Assembly (NCBI GenBank): GCA_900552085.1
Contig: URYB01000155.1
Coordinates: forward strand, 1 to 6,407
Direction of reading: 5' to 3'
DNA from: an uncultured Lachnobacterium sp.
Lineage (GTDB): Bacteria > Bacillota > Clostridia > Lachnospirales > Lachnospiraceae
Length of the DNA: 6,407 bases
A program made the position numbers and the translations under genes. The first letter of the stretch is position 1. Each line of letters opens with the position of its first letter. Shown piece after piece: positions 5,607 through 6,407 of the stretch. Below the pieces are notes generated by a model. That model made no database searches. It saw only the letters and a program-made list of their open reading frames with translations, and was not told the origin of the DNA.

Positions 5607-6407
5607 TTCTGTGATGAGAGGCACTTTAATAAGCCCCACCGGAATCGGGCCTTGGGAGAAGTATTCGTTTATCTATTTAAACAGCCAGCTTAAGGCAGAG
5701 TTGACGGTATGTGGGACGTTTTGTCCGGAACCATAGCCTGACGCCTTCTTTTGCATACGACAGTATGCCGGAGATATCTTTTGCCAGCCGGTAATAGCAG
5801 AAGAAAACTTTTTCCTTTACAGGATCTGCTGTTTTTATGATTGCAACCTTTAGTGCACTTGTTTCGGATTCCATGGATATCATAGCCAGAAATGCCATGC
5901 ACAGAGTAATGTAAAAGTTAAGTGCATTGATTGCCCGAAGTTTTCGAACACGGAAGTTTTCAAACTGGAACATCTGCTTTTTACAGCGGAAATATTCTTC
6001 AATTTTCCATCTGGAAAAATAAACTTTTGCCACTTTGATCACATCATCTTTGGATTTGATTTCCTTGTTGGTGGCAAGCATCATTGGATGTTCGGTAATG
6101 CCATAAACAAGCACCAGATAAATATCTTTTCTGGATGCAGTAATCTGCACTTTGACATGTGACAGATAGGCTTCATGGTTCTTTCCTCTGTAAAATACAT
6201 TAGTTTTAACCTTGCCTTTGCGCCGGTTACGGAGTTCGGCAGCAGGAGTCCATTTATTATGGTAAAGCAATTTTCGGTTGGATTTCAGCCGAATCACGTA
6301 ATCCTGTTTCAATTCATCTAATTTGAGGAACATTTTGTTGTCATCGTAACCACGATCCATTGCAAAGGTAGCCTTATGATAGAGTGATGCACCCCGTACC
6401 ATGGCAT
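5607..6407 (-). mobile_element. Partial IS4-type insertion sequence, left boundary unresolved
   Basis: The element is recognised only by its transposase. The right end is outside the window, so terminal inverted repeats and a target duplication cannot be matched. The left boundary given here is approximate: it should lie somewhere between the transposase stop at 5677 and the sda terminator, and may or may not include the small acidic gene. The IS is oriented tail-to-tail with the sda operon and does not interrupt any gene visible here. Confidence 0.5.
5677..6407 (-). CDS. IS4-family DDE transposase, 5' partial (C-terminal part)
   Basis: C-terminal part of a cut-and-paste DDE transposase. Counting from the internal Met at 6402, 241 residues are visible. 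AMDRGYDDNKMF at 14-25 holds the second catalytic Asp (D16). A beta-strand-rich insertion region follows, ending near MMLATNKE (107-114). The IS4-type YREK signature is YFSRWKIEEYFRCKK, with Y128, R131, E135 and K142 in the canonical Y-2-R-3-E-6-K spacing; E135 is the catalytic Glu. The basic tail near RLWFRTKRPTYRQ suits DNA binding. The frame stays open to the right edge, so the first catalytic Asp and the N-terminal DNA-binding domain lie outside the window. No frameshift or internal stop is present, so the gene may be intact and active. Assignment to a particular IS4 subgroup is not possible from this fragment. Confidence 0.9.
   Translation of the reverse strand, partial: AMVRGASLYHKATFAMDRGYDDNKMFLKLDELKQDYVIRLKSNRKLLYHNKWTPAAELRNRRKGKVKTNVFYRGKNHEAYLSHVKVQITASRKDIYLVLVYGITEHPMMLATNKEIKSKDDVIKVAKVYFSRWKIEEYFRCKKQMFQFENFRVRKLRAINALNFYITLCMAFLAMISMESETSALKVAIIKTADPVKEKVFFCYYRLAKDISGILSYAKEGVRLWFRTKRPTYRQLCLKLAV

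Noticed and set aside
5370..5639. 89-residue minus-strand frame starting at GTG 5639
   Set aside because: It overlaps most of the small acidic gene in another frame, has no good ribosome binding site, runs through the inverted repeats and resembles no family.
5632..5651. Possible terminator after the transposase on the minus strand
   Set aside because: The stem is only about five pairs with a wobble and a ten-base loop, and no clear T-run follows.

Overview
The window looks like chromosomal DNA from a low-to-moderate GC Firmicute, most plausibly a gut Clostridia/Lachnospiraceae-type anaerobe. This rests on strong AGGAGG ribosome binding sites, a TTG start, the two-subunit iron-sulfur L-serine dehydratase typical of Firmicutes, and the style of the GGDEF-EAL protein. 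The taxon is an inference from family resemblance, not a search result.

Left part, 1-5126, plus strand: four closely packed genes that read as one operon. They are (1) the 3' part of a THUMP-type class I SAM-dependent RNA methyltransferase; (2) three bases later, an 889-residue soluble cyclic-di-GMP protein with the layout PocR-like sensor, GAF, PAS, GGDEF, EAL; (3) sdaAB, the beta subunit of L-serine dehydratase, starting at TTG; and (4) sdaAA, the catalytic alpha subunit with three cluster cysteines. The last two together convert L-serine to pyruvate and ammonia. The tight spacing suggests that a c-di-GMP signalling enzyme is co-expressed with serine catabolism. Its EAL domain looks fully competent. 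Its GGDEF domain keeps the GGDEF signature but has Asn at the first metal-ligand position and has lost the Arg of the inhibitory site, so the protein is probably mainly a phosphodiesterase.

Middle, 5127-5270: a convergent intergenic region with an A-tract/stem/T-tract terminator closing the sda operon, an 8-bp hairpin carrying complementary CCTCC and GGAGG, and a GC-rich hairpin that ends transcription coming from the minus strand.

Right part, 5270-6407, minus strand: a 59-residue acidic protein of unknown function with an excellent ribosome binding site that an upstream 8-bp complement could hide, then a structured non-coding stretch with two interleaved inverted repeats, then the C-terminal part of an IS4-type DDE transposase that runs off the right edge. 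The insertion sequence inserted or lies tail-to-tail with the sda operon; its left boundary cannot be fixed from this window.

No tRNA, rRNA, CRISPR array or riboswitch was recognised. I see no clearly new multi-gene system. The most unusual items are the c-di-GMP/serine operon link with its altered GGDEF domain, and the small acidic gene with its structured upstream region beside the IS.
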